A stretch of DNA of 64,000 nt from an uncultured Gammaproteobacteria bacterium (GTDB taxonomy: Bacteria; Pseudomonadota; Gammaproteobacteria; Pseudomonadales; Pseudohongiellaceae). The position numbers and the translations under genes are program-made. The notes under the pieces were generated by a model. That model did no database searches. It was not told the DNA's origin and saw nothing but the letters and a program-made list of their open reading frames with translations. The DNA is taken from positions 1-64,000 of the forward strand of contig CAJXRP010000003.1 in assembly GCA_913060495.1 (NCBI GenBank). The letters run 5' to 3'. Positions 18,695-26,199 of the stretch are shown here, piece after piece; positions within the stretch are counted from its first letter, which is position 1, and each line of letters starts with the position of its first letter.

Positions 18695-19654
18695 ATGGCT
18701 TTACCAGAAACTCTGCGAGGAAAACTCTCGCTACCTGTAGTTGGGGCACCGTTATTCATCATCTCCACTCCCGATCTTGTGATTGCGCAGTGTAAGGCTG
18801 GTGTGGTCGGCTCTTTTCCCGCGTTGAATGCGCGACCTGCCGAGGTCTTGGACCAATGGCTCACACGAATCACTGAGGAGTTGGATGCCCACAATCAGGC
18901 GAATCCCGATAACCCAGCCGCGCCCTATGCAGTAAATCAAATCGTGCACAATTCTAATGACAGGCTTATGCATGATGTTGAGATGTGTGTGAAGCACAAG
19001 GTGCCAGTTGTTATTACATCTCTGGGTGCCCGGCCCGAAGTATTCGAGGCGATTCATTCCTATGGCGGCATATGCCTACATGACGTTATCAACAACCGGT
19101 TTGCGCACAAAGCTATTGAGAAGGGTGCCGATGGGCTGATCTGTGTAGCAGCAGGCGCCGGTGGACATGCTGGCACTTTATCGCCTATGGCTTTTATTCA
19201 AGAAGTACGGGAATGGTTCGATGGACCGATATTGCTATCCGGCGCTATATCGACCGGTGATGGTGTGCTCGCCGCCCAGGCAATGGGTGCCGATCTCGCC
19301 TACTTAGGTTCTGCATTCATCGCTACCGAGGAGGCAAATGCAGACTTGGCTTATAAGCAGGCGTTGGTTGACTATGCAGCTAGTGACATCGTCTACACAA
19401 ACCTTTTCACGGGTGTTCACGGAAACTATCTGAAGCCCTCCATCGAGGCAGCAGGCATGGATCCTGACGACTTACCCGAGAGCGATCCATCAAAGATGAA
19501 TTTCGGCTCTGGCGGCAGCAGTAAATCCAAGGCATGGAAAGATATCTGGGGCTGTGGGCAGGGCATCAATGCGATCAAGACAATATCACCCGTGGCAGAT
19601 TTAGTGGCGCGATTGAGAACTGAATATGACACAGCGAAGCAGCGTATTCTCTAG
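18695..19654 (+). CDS. Nitronate monooxygenase family protein (FMN TIM barrel)
   Basis: A 319-residue cytoplasmic flavoprotein of the 2-nitropropane dioxygenase/nitronate monooxygenase family. Key features are the N-terminal P-V-V-G-A-P-L-F-type segment, the G-A-G-G-H-A-G loop whose His is the catalytic base in the family, and the FMN phosphate-binding L-L-S-G-A-I-S-T-G-D with L-G-S-A-F. These enzymes oxidise alkyl nitronates such as propionate-3-nitronate. An in-frame GTG at 18680 is less likely because AAGGAATT precedes the ATG at 18695. It probably shares a transcript with the MBL-like gene upstream. Confidence 0.85.
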   Translation: MALPETLRGKLSLPVVGAPLFIISTPDLVIAQCKAGVVGSFPALNARPAEVLDQWLTRITEELDAHNQANPDNPAAPYAVNQIVHNSNDRLMHDVEMCVKHKVPVVITSLGARPEVFEAIHSYGGICLHDVINNRFAHKAIEKGADGLICVAAGAGGHAGTLSPMAFIQEVREWFDGPILLSGAISTGDGVLAAQAMGADLAYLGSAFIATEEANADLAYKQALVDYAASDIVYTNLFTGVHGNYLKPSIEAAGMDPDDLPESDPSKMNFGSGGSSKSKAWKDIWGCGQGINAIKTISPVADLVARLRTEYDTAKQRIL

Positions 19655-19676
19655 TACCGGCTTATGGTAAGGGTGG

Positions 19677-20624
19677 TTACCTGTCGCTCTTGATGGGTAT
19701 AACCACATCGCTGAGGTTCTTCTCTACTATGTGTCGAATCTCATGCGCGAGCTCCCGGTAGAAGGATTTCTCCGGTGACGTTATCCTCCATACTAGAACG
19801 TGGTTTCGCACCACGTTTACTCCCTCTACATCTGCGATGCGCAGTTCATTCTCCTCGCGGATCTCAGACTTAACATAGAGGGCTGGCAGGAAGGCGGTTC
19901 CCATACCCATTACAACCATCTGTCTCAGCGTGTCTAGGCTAGTGCCTTCGAAGTCACGGCGTACTTCCGCGCCAACTTTTTCGCAGAGTTCGACGATCTG
20001 CCTATGAAATAAATGATGTTCACTGATAGTAAGTACTTGCTCACCTAGTAGGTCCATGCGATTGAGCCGGGCCTTGCGTGCCAACCTGTGATCCATCGAT
20101 ACTGCAAATTTGAGCGGCTCTCGAAATAGTTGAAATACCGTCAGCTCTTTTGACATGATTGGCTGTGTGCTTAATATCAGATCATGCCTTCTGTCTAGAA
20201 GCCCCGCCTCGAGATCGCTTGGCGCTTCCTCGCGCACATACAGCTTGAGGTCTTGATGCTGAGCATGAATGGGGCTTAGGATATGTGGCAACAAATAAGG
20301 CCCCAGGGTTGGAGTTACGCCGAGTTTGTAGGTGCCCATACCCCCGCCAGAAAGGGTTCGGGACTTACTCGCGAATCCGTGTATTTCCTCGAGTATCCGC
20401 TTGGCATTCAATAGCAGTTCGCGGCCCTCAACCGTAGTGGTCGTGCCGTTCTTGCTGCGTTCGAACAGCTGCAGGTCGAGCAATTTCTCCAAGATCGCGA
20501 TCTGATTGCTCAGGGCAGGCTGGGTAACATCCAAGCGGAAGGCCGCTTGCCGAAAACTTCCGGTCTCAGCAATCGTGGCGAAGTAGCGAATCTGTTTCAA
20601 GCTCAGGCGGTCTATGATTTCCAT
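19677..20624 (-). CDS. LysR-family regulator divergent from the carbonic anhydrase gene
   Basis: A 315-residue LysR-type transcriptional regulator. The winged helix-turn-helix spans about residues 8-65 (Q-I-R-Y-F-A-T-I-A-E-T-G-S-F, then T-Q-P-A-L-S-N-Q-I), followed by a linker helix and a periplasmic-binding-like effector domain. It faces away from the carbonic anhydrase/SulP genes across a 136-base gap, the classic arrangement for a LysR protein controlling its neighbour. The wording is closer to the OxyR/CynR-like groups than to CbbR, but the effector cannot be inferred. It converges on the nitronate monooxygenase with a 22-base gap. Confidence 0.85.
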   Translation of the reverse strand: MEIIDRLSLKQIRYFATIAETGSFRQAAFRLDVTQPALSNQIAILEKLLDLQLFERSKNGTTTTVEGRELLLNAKRILEEIHGFASKSRTLSGGGMGTYKLGVTPTLGPYLLPHILSPIHAQHQDLKLYVREEAPSDLEAGLLDRRHDLILSTQPIMSKELTVFQLFREPLKFAVSMDHRLARKARLNRMDLLGEQVLTISEHHLFHRQIVELCEKVGAEVRRDFEGTSLDTLRQMVVMGMGTAFLPALYVKSEIREENELRIADVEGVNVVRNHVLVWRITSPEKSFYRELAHEIRHIVEKNLSDVVIPIKSDR

Positions 20625-20760
20625 GCAAAACCCGTATTATTAGTGATAAGTAAATATAATAACAATATAAATAAATACTACTAACAATTATCACTGCCTA
20701 CACTCTAGAATTCAAGCCATCAACAAATGTAATCAATAATCAGGTTTTAGGAGTTTAGTA
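20625..20760. promoter_or_regulatory. Divergent LysR/carbonic anhydrase promoter region with inverted repeat
   Basis: An AT-rich region between the divergent genes. The half-sites AGTGATAA (20642-20649) and TTATCACT (20688-20695) form an 8-base perfect inverted repeat 38 bases apart. Inside lies a TTA-N8-TAA dyad starting at 20640. LysR proteins usually bind such T-N11-A-like sites as a tetramer contacting two spaced sites, so this is a good candidate operator. AGGAG at 20750-20754 is the ribosome site for carbonic anhydrase. Confidence 0.5.
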
Positions 20761-21429
20761 ATGGAAAAAGTTATCTCAGGATTTTTGCGTTTTAAGTCGT
20801 CGGATTTTGCAGAGCGCAAGCAACTCTTCGCCGACTTGGCCAACGGTCAGAGCCCCGAAGTGCTATTCATTACTTGTGCGGACTCTCGCATCGACCCCAA
20901 TATGGTTACTCAAACTGAGCCAGGTGATCTATTCATTATACGTAATGCTGGCAATATCGTTCCGCCACACGCAAAACAGGCTGGTGGTGTAACGGCATCC
21001 ATCGAGTTTGCTGTTGCAGCATTGGGTGTTAGGCACATAGTTGTCTGCGGTCATACGGACTGCGGTGCCATGAAGGGTGCGCTTAATACTGCGGGTCTAG
21101 ATGGACTACCTCACGTTCAAGAATGGCTGGATCATTCCAGAGGTGCCGTCGATATAGTTAAGGCTAAGCACGGCCAGGCAACTATTGCTGAGCTGGGCCA
21201 TGTAACAGAAGAAAATGTATTACTACAGATGCAGCATCTACGTACTCATCCAGCAGTGCTCAGTCCTTTGGCCACTGGCGCAGTAGATTTACACGGCTGG
21301 GTATATGATATCGAGCACGGTACTGTAAACGCCTACTGCGAGGAGAAGAAGGAATTCGTTCCAGTAGAAGAGCGATACGCAGGACTAATTCAGGAAATGG
21401 CTGCGGCAGCAGAGTTAAAAACAGCTTAA
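20761..21429 (+). CDS. Beta-class carbonic anhydrase
   Basis: A 222-residue beta-carbonic anhydrase, which interconverts CO2 and bicarbonate. The zinc site is Cys39, His98 and Cys101, in C-A-D-S-R and G-H-T-D-C-G; the Asp41-Arg43 dyad is intact. G-G-V-T-A-S-I-E-F-A-V is the conserved helix of the family. No signal peptide is seen, so it acts in the cytoplasm. It is followed at 87 bases by a SulP/STAS transporter and faces a LysR regulator, suggesting supply or retention of inorganic carbon for carboxylases. A strong hairpin in the gap may reduce read-through to the transporter. Confidence 0.92.
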   Translation: MEKVISGFLRFKSSDFAERKQLFADLANGQSPEVLFITCADSRIDPNMVTQTEPGDLFIIRNAGNIVPPHAKQAGGVTASIEFAVAALGVRHIVVCGHTDCGAMKGALNTAGLDGLPHVQEWLDHSRGAVDIVKAKHGQATIAELGHVTEENVLLQMQHLRTHPAVLSPLATGAVDLHGWVYDIEHGTVNAYCEEKKEFVPVEERYAGLIQEMAAAAELKTA

Positions 21430-21443
21430 ATATTTTTTTGACT

Positions 21444-21485
21444 TGATGCTGGGGTCCTTATACCCCAGCGTCATTATTTTTTTTA
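21444..21485 (+). terminator. Terminator or attenuator between carbonic anhydrase and SulP genes
   Basis: A 12-bp stem with one G-T wobble, TGATGCTGGGGT (21444-21455) with ACCCCAGCGTCA (21462-21473), has a 6-base loop and is followed by TTATTTTTTTT. It looks like a full rho-independent terminator placed inside an apparent operon, so the two genes may be unequally expressed. Confidence 0.8.
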
Positions 21486-21516
21486 ATTCCATAAATAATT
21501 TACATAGGTGATCAGA

Positions 21517-23190
21517 ATGCTTGGTATTCACACTAAAAACCTTCGTGGTGATTTATTCGGTGGTCTTACCGCCGGTGTTATCGCGCTGCCTTTGGCACTT
21601 GCCTTTGGCGAGGCGTCGGGTGCCGGTCCTATCGCCGGCCTCTATGGTGCGATCATCGTAGGCTTCTTCGCTGCGCTTTTCGGTGGCACAGGATCGCAAA
21701 TTTCCGGGCCTACAGGTCCTATGGTAGTTGTGTTCGCGGGTGTATACGCGACTCTAAATGGCTCGCCTGAGCTGGTTTTTGCCGTTGTGGTGTTAGCGGG
21801 AATAATACAGATTCTGTTCGGCGTTTTGCGTTTCGGACAATATATCCGCCTCGTTCCGTACCCCGTGATATCGGGATTCATGAGCGGCATCGGCTGTATC
21901 ATTGTTGCATTGCAGTTTAGTCGTCTGTTTGGACATGAGCCAGAAGGTGGCGGAACAATTCCTGCGTTGGCAGCGATACCTGGATCGATCATGGATCCTA
22001 ATTTCGTGGCACTTGCCTTGGGTTTGCTAACATTGCTAATCGTTTTTAAGTGGCCAAAAACTTGGGGAAAATTTGTTCCAGCACCCTTAGCCGCTTTGGT
22101 AATTGGAACCGTTGGTAGCGTAGTGGTGGGTGGTGCGCCAATTCTGGGAGACATCCCAACCGGTTTACCTGGCTTCATCATGCCTTCTTTCAGTCAGGAT
22201 TCGCTCTTTATTGTTGTAGAAGCGGCATTCATTCTTGCCATCCTAGGCGCGATTGACAGTCTGCTTACCTCTCTAGTCGCTGACAATATGACTCGCACTA
22301 GACATGACTCAAATAGAGAACTTATCGGTCAGGGTATAGGCAATACAGTAGCTGGATTATTCGGCGGTGTTCCTGGAGCAGGTGCGACGATGCGAACGGC
22401 TGTAAATATTCGCACCGGCGGTTTAACTAAGATGTCCGGAATGATTCACAGTCTTTTGCTGTTGGCTGTTGTGGTTTCACTAGGCCCTCTTGCCTCGCAG
22501 ATTCCCCACGCTGTGTTAGCAGGATTACTGGTTAAGACTGGTTACGACATCATCGATTTCGCTTATTTGAAGCGCGCGCACAAAGGACCACGTTGGGATC
22601 TGGGCCTTATGGTACTAGTTGTTTTCTTAACAGTATTTGTAGACTTGATTACAGCAGTTCTAGCCGGTGTGGTAATGGCGGCACTAGCCTTCGTAAAGCA
22701 AATAGCCGATGCGCAACTTGCGGCACTGGGTGATGTGACTAACCAAGGACTATCCGTAGATCTCACTGCTGAAGAAGAGGCATTGCTTAAAAAGGCAGGA
22801 AACAAAGTCACTCTTTTCGACTTTGGTGGTCCTCTGAGTTTCGGCGCCGCGGCTGATGTTGGACATCAGGTGCGAGAGAAGTCGAAGGGTAAGTCGGCGA
22901 TGGTTCTGGATTTTAGTCGGGTGACTCATGTAGATGTCTCGGCGGCGAGAGCCATGGAAACGATTGGCAGTGACGCTCATTCCGCGAATAAAGAAGTTTA
23001 CGTATCGGGCATGAACGATGAAGTTCGGGCGATGTTGAAAGGTCTTAACAATGAGTATTGCTTATCACACGGTGATAATTTCGCTACTCGTTTGGACGCG
23101 ATCAAAGACGCTGTTGAATTTGTAGTTGAAGAGGATTCCAATGCTGCAGCTTCGTCTGCTAACTCTACATCTGAGCCTTCCACTGCATAA
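21517..23190 (+). CDS. SulP family anion transporter with STAS domain, likely bicarbonate transporter
   Basis: A 557-residue inner-membrane transporter. The membrane domain (about 1-400) carries the SulP opening A-G-V-I-A-L-P-L-A-L-A-F-G and the G-A-x-x-x-G-L-Y-G-A-I segment, with around 12-14 hydrophobic spans. The C-terminal STAS domain (about 430-540) contains V-L-D-F-S-R-V-T-H-V-D-V-S-A. SulP proteins import sulfate, bicarbonate or dicarboxylates. Pairing with a carbonic anhydrase favours bicarbonate uptake of the BicA kind, coupled to Na+. GTG 21508 is in frame, but AGGTGA (21506-21511) is correctly spaced for ATG 21517. Confidence 0.88.
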   Translation: MLGIHTKNLRGDLFGGLTAGVIALPLALAFGEASGAGPIAGLYGAIIVGFFAALFGGTGSQISGPTGPMVVVFAGVYATLNGSPELVFAVVVLAGIIQILFGVLRFGQYIRLVPYPVISGFMSGIGCIIVALQFSRLFGHEPEGGGTIPALAAIPGSIMDPNFVALALGLLTLLIVFKWPKTWGKFVPAPLAALVIGTVGSVVVGGAPILGDIPTGLPGFIMPSFSQDSLFIVVEAAFILAILGAIDSLLTSLVADNMTRTRHDSNRELIGQGIGNTVAGLFGGVPGAGATMRTAVNIRTGGLTKMSGMIHSLLLLAVVVSLGPLASQIPHAVLAGLLVKTGYDIIDFAYLKRAHKGPRWDLGLMVLVVFLTVFVDLITAVLAGVVMAALAFVKQIADAQLAALGDVTNQGLSVDLTAEEEALLKKAGNKVTLFDFGGPLSFGAAADVGHQVREKSKGKSAMVLDFSRVTHVDVSAARAMETIGSDAHSANKEVYVSGMNDEVRAMLKGLNNEYCLSHGDNFATRLDAIKDAVEFVVEEDSNAAASSANSTSEPSTA

Positions 23191-23226
23191 GTACTCTCTC
23201 TCCATTCGAGAGAATGGATTTTTCCC

Positions 23227-23258
23227 GCCGCTTGTCTTCGGACAAGCGGCTTTTTTTT
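23227..23258 (+). terminator. Rho-independent terminator after the SulP gene
   Basis: A perfect 10-bp stem, GCCGCTTGTC (23227-23236) with GACAAGCGGC (23241-23250), is capped by a TTCG tetraloop and followed by eight T residues. It ends the carbonic anhydrase/SulP unit 36 bases after the stop codon and before the convergent FG-GAP gene. Confidence 0.92.
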
Positions 23259-23288
23259 ATTCTAGTTTTTGCGTTGCGATTCGGAGAA

Positions 23289-24713
23289 TCAGGGCAGGGC
23301 TATCTCGTCACTCTCTTCTGCTCGCGCCGGTTGGAAATTTTTGCGTGGCGTATTGCTTCTAACTTGTTCGAGCCAGAATACGCCATCGAAGGGCGCACTA
23401 TTTCCGCGTGTGCCCAAAAAATCCATGTCTCCATCGCCGTCGACGTCCCGTGCTATGAATTTGTCGAACATGCCGCGCTTGCGTCTGGAAATATCATGAC
23501 GTGTCCATTCCGATTTCGCCGCGCCGGGGTTTTCGAACCAGGCGAGTCGACCTAGTGCATCTGAAGAATTGACATCACCATCACCAGTGCGAGGACCTCG
23601 GCTATAGCTGCCTACCATGACATCGGTGTCACCATCGTTATCGATATCTGCTATCTCCATGCCGACCAGTCCGTCGGGAAGAATGCTGCCTATGGTGTAG
23701 GCGTTCCAGGTATTGTCTATGTTCTCGGGCTGCTCAATCCAAATGAATTGGCCGTTGTTATTCATGCCGAGGATGTCGAGCCTGCCATCGTCGTTAAGGT
23801 CGGTATATTCGAGGTTGAATCCGCCCATGCTTCCGCCAAAGATACCAATCGCGTGTTCTGCAAACTCTAGAGAGCCAGTGCCTAGATTTTCGAAATAGAC
23901 CAATCGGGCATCCCCTCGCGCCCCGACTACGATATCCATGTCACCATCGCCGTCCAAGTCCACCGGTTCTGCATTCTGGGGAACGCTGTAGCTACCGAGT
24001 TCACTGCGTTGCCAGTTGCCGCCCGATAGTGGATCTCCTTCTAGTTTATACAGTTCCACGGGGGTTGAACGGGCGAAGTCTTCAGGTCCTGGTGATTGTG
24101 CTCCCTTGTTAGGGGCAGTGAGTTCGGGTACGCCGTCTCCATCGAAGTCTGCGGCGAAGACACGAATGTAGGAGCCGCGCCCCTGCGTCATCGGCAGAAT
24201 AAGCCTAGGCCAGATGGCTGTGCGCGCATTTAATCCTGGATTCTGTAGGTAGATAAGATGCGACTGCTCTGCAGCGACTACAACATCGAGGTAGTCATCG
24301 CCATTAAGGTCAACAACGACGGCGTCTTCTGGCGCAGGCGCGTCGGTGCCTTCGGCTATGGTGATGTTTACCCACTGCTGAGGATCGGCTGAGCCAAAGG
24401 CAATTCTTACAGTGCCTTCTGGGGGTGGAACGAAGCCTGGTGTGTGACTCGCAGAGTCATACTCGGCATCGGATTCGTGGACAGACACGATGTCCTCATA
24501 ACCATCGCGATCAATATCACCCAGGACTAAACCGTCGCTTCCACTGAGTGCGAAGCCGGCTATCTCAGGGTCGTCGATGATGTGTTCTTGCCAGCTTATG
24601 TATTGGCCATCGCTTGATTGAGCACGGGTAAGCGTATCGCTAATTAGGTTTTGGGCGAGGCTAGGACCGCTTAGACAAAAGGGGACCAAGGTAAGTAGAT
24701 GGATTTTTTTCAT
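23289..24713 (-). CDS. Exported FG-GAP/VCBS repeat protein
   Basis: A 474-residue protein with a signal peptide ending S-L-A-Q. Seven calcium-loop repeats of the form D-x-D-x-D-G-x-x-D are visible, including D-I-D-R-D-G-Y-E-D, D-L-N-G-D-D-Y-L-D, D-F-D-G-D-G-V-P-E, D-L-D-G-D-G-D-M-D and D-V-D-G-D-G-D-M-D, each followed by a hydrophobic strand. This predicts a seven-bladed integrin-type beta-propeller stabilised by Ca2+. Such proteins bind ligands or surfaces outside the cell; no enzymatic motif is seen. It converges on the SulP gene, and its neighbours upstream are exported hydrolases. Confidence 0.85.
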   Translation of the reverse strand: MKKIHLLTLVPFCLSGPSLAQNLISDTLTRAQSSDGQYISWQEHIIDDPEIAGFALSGSDGLVLGDIDRDGYEDIVSVHESDAEYDSASHTPGFVPPPEGTVRIAFGSADPQQWVNITIAEGTDAPAPEDAVVVDLNGDDYLDVVVAAEQSHLIYLQNPGLNARTAIWPRLILPMTQGRGSYIRVFAADFDGDGVPELTAPNKGAQSPGPEDFARSTPVELYKLEGDPLSGGNWQRSELGSYSVPQNAEPVDLDGDGDMDIVVGARGDARLVYFENLGTGSLEFAEHAIGIFGGSMGGFNLEYTDLNDDGRLDILGMNNNGQFIWIEQPENIDNTWNAYTIGSILPDGLVGMEIADIDNDGDTDVMVGSYSRGPRTGDGDVNSSDALGRLAWFENPGAAKSEWTRHDISRRKRGMFDKFIARDVDGDGDMDFLGTRGNSAPFDGVFWLEQVRSNTPRKNFQPARAEESDEIALP

Positions 24714-24837
24714 TGCGCTCTCATGTCAGCTGAATTCATGGGAACAGAATAGAAGCTAATATGCCGCAAGTCCAATCTCTGCGTGCGCGGCAACCGATTA
24801 GAATTAACTCATCGGCCACCACACCAGAAAGGTTTCT

Positions 24838-26109
24838 CTAATCAATAATTGCCTGTTGAACAGCGTTCTCGAAATCATATTGCGCTGGTCCGAATGCTTG
24901 TTGCAGCATAATCACTGCAGTCAATTCTTCTTCTGGGTCAGTCCAGGAACGCGTGCCAAAGGCGCCACCCCAGCCGAACGCGCCTGCACTGCGCCTAGCG
25001 TTCGAAGTAATAGGATCTAGGGTTACAGCTACTGTATAGCCAAACCCCATGCCTTCTTGCTGACGAGAAAAACTCTTGTACAAATCACCGATCTGATTGC
25101 TGGACATCATTCGTACCGAGCGTGGGCTTAGCAGACGGTTGCCGAACAGTTCTCCACCATTAAGCAGCATCTGCTCGAAGCGCAGGTAGTCTTCGGCGCT
25201 GCTAGTTAGTCCGCCGGAAGCAGAGAAGTAATTTGTAGGTGGCCGATCTAGGAAGGGAGACATATCGCGATCGACAATATTGACGCGTCGGCTTTTGTAT
25301 TCCGCGGGTACATTGAAGTAAGTGTTATCCATGCCTAGCGGCTGCAATATTCTCTCGTCAATAAATTCGTCGAAGGGTTTGCCCGAAACAATTTCAATGA
25401 TGTGAGAGACCACATCTAATCCAACACCTGGGCTGTAAGTCCAGCGAGCACCAGGTTGAAAATCCAAAGCATAAGAACCGTACTGAGGAATGATACTCGC
25501 GAGTGTCGAGTCGCCATCGCGTTGTGGACGCTCAGATACTGCTGTGCCGAGACCGCCGCTAGCCAAGCCGGATGTGTGCGTAAGTAAATCATGGATGGTG
25601 ATGTCACGTTGCGCAGGGACTAGTCGGTGTTCAGGCGCGTTTCGTGGATCAACAGAGTAGGGGCTGATGTTCTCGGTAATGGAATCTTTGAGAACTGCTA
25701 CCTGCATGTCAGCAAATTCGGGTATGTATTTGGAGACAGGGTCTTCGGGACGAATCAAGCCTTCTTCGATCATCATCATTGTCGCCACGCCAAGCAGTGG
25801 CTTGGTAGAGCTCATCATGATGAACAATGAATCTTCCTGCATGGGACGGCCTGCATCTACATCCAATAGTCCATGAGTTTCAAAGTGAACGAGCTTGCCG
25901 CGCCGGGCTACCATGGTAACGGCCCCCTGAATATCACCGGCATCAATGTGTCGTTGCATCGCTGTGTTAATTCGCAGCAGTCGTTCAGATGACATGCCAA
26001 CATCTTCAGCCTTGCCGGTTGGAATTTCATCGGCAACTGAAAAGTTAAAAGACAAACAGCCTAGCAAGAGACTGGTTGCGACTAAGGTTCTGCGCAGTGG
26101 TGTCGGCAT
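24838..26109 (-). CDS. Exported serine hydrolase, class C beta-lactamase fold
   Basis: A 423-residue protein with a Sec signal ending S-V-A-D (about residue 27). The S-x-x-K nucleophile motif is S100-S-T-K103, the second motif is T-Y-S-P-G, and W-G-G in G-W-G-G-A-F-G forms the third. The lack of Y-x-N suggests an esterase or peptidase role rather than beta-lactam hydrolysis. It is a more distant relative of the two longer hydrolases at 5373 and 29052: it has no lipobox and shares fewer segments. It is transcribed in the same direction as the M1 aminopeptidase, 90 bases after it. Confidence 0.85.
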   Translation of the reverse strand: MPTPLRRTLVATSLLLGCLSFNFSVADEIPTGKAEDVGMSSERLLRINTAMQRHIDAGDIQGAVTMVARRGKLVHFETHGLLDVDAGRPMQEDSLFIMMSSTKPLLGVATMMMIEEGLIRPEDPVSKYIPEFADMQVAVLKDSITENISPYSVDPRNAPEHRLVPAQRDITIHDLLTHTSGLASGGLGTAVSERPQRDGDSTLASIIPQYGSYALDFQPGARWTYSPGVGLDVVSHIIEIVSGKPFDEFIDERILQPLGMDNTYFNVPAEYKSRRVNIVDRDMSPFLDRPPTNYFSASGGLTSSAEDYLRFEQMLLNGGELFGNRLLSPRSVRMMSSNQIGDLYKSFSRQQEGMGFGYTVAVTLDPITSNARRSAGAFGWGGAFGTRSWTDPEEELTAVIMLQQAFGPAQYDFENAVQQAIID

Positions 26110-26199
26110 GATGTATGTGGCCTCGATGTTGGTGGCTAGTTGACTAAGTGTGTTAAAGATTTTGTCATGATCTCAGGGCAAGCGTCTATAACATGAGCC

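Noticed and set aside
21642..22181. A 179-residue minus-strand ORF opposite the SulP gene
   Set aside because: Proline/threonine/isoleucine-rich antisense translation of a membrane protein gene with no start signal.
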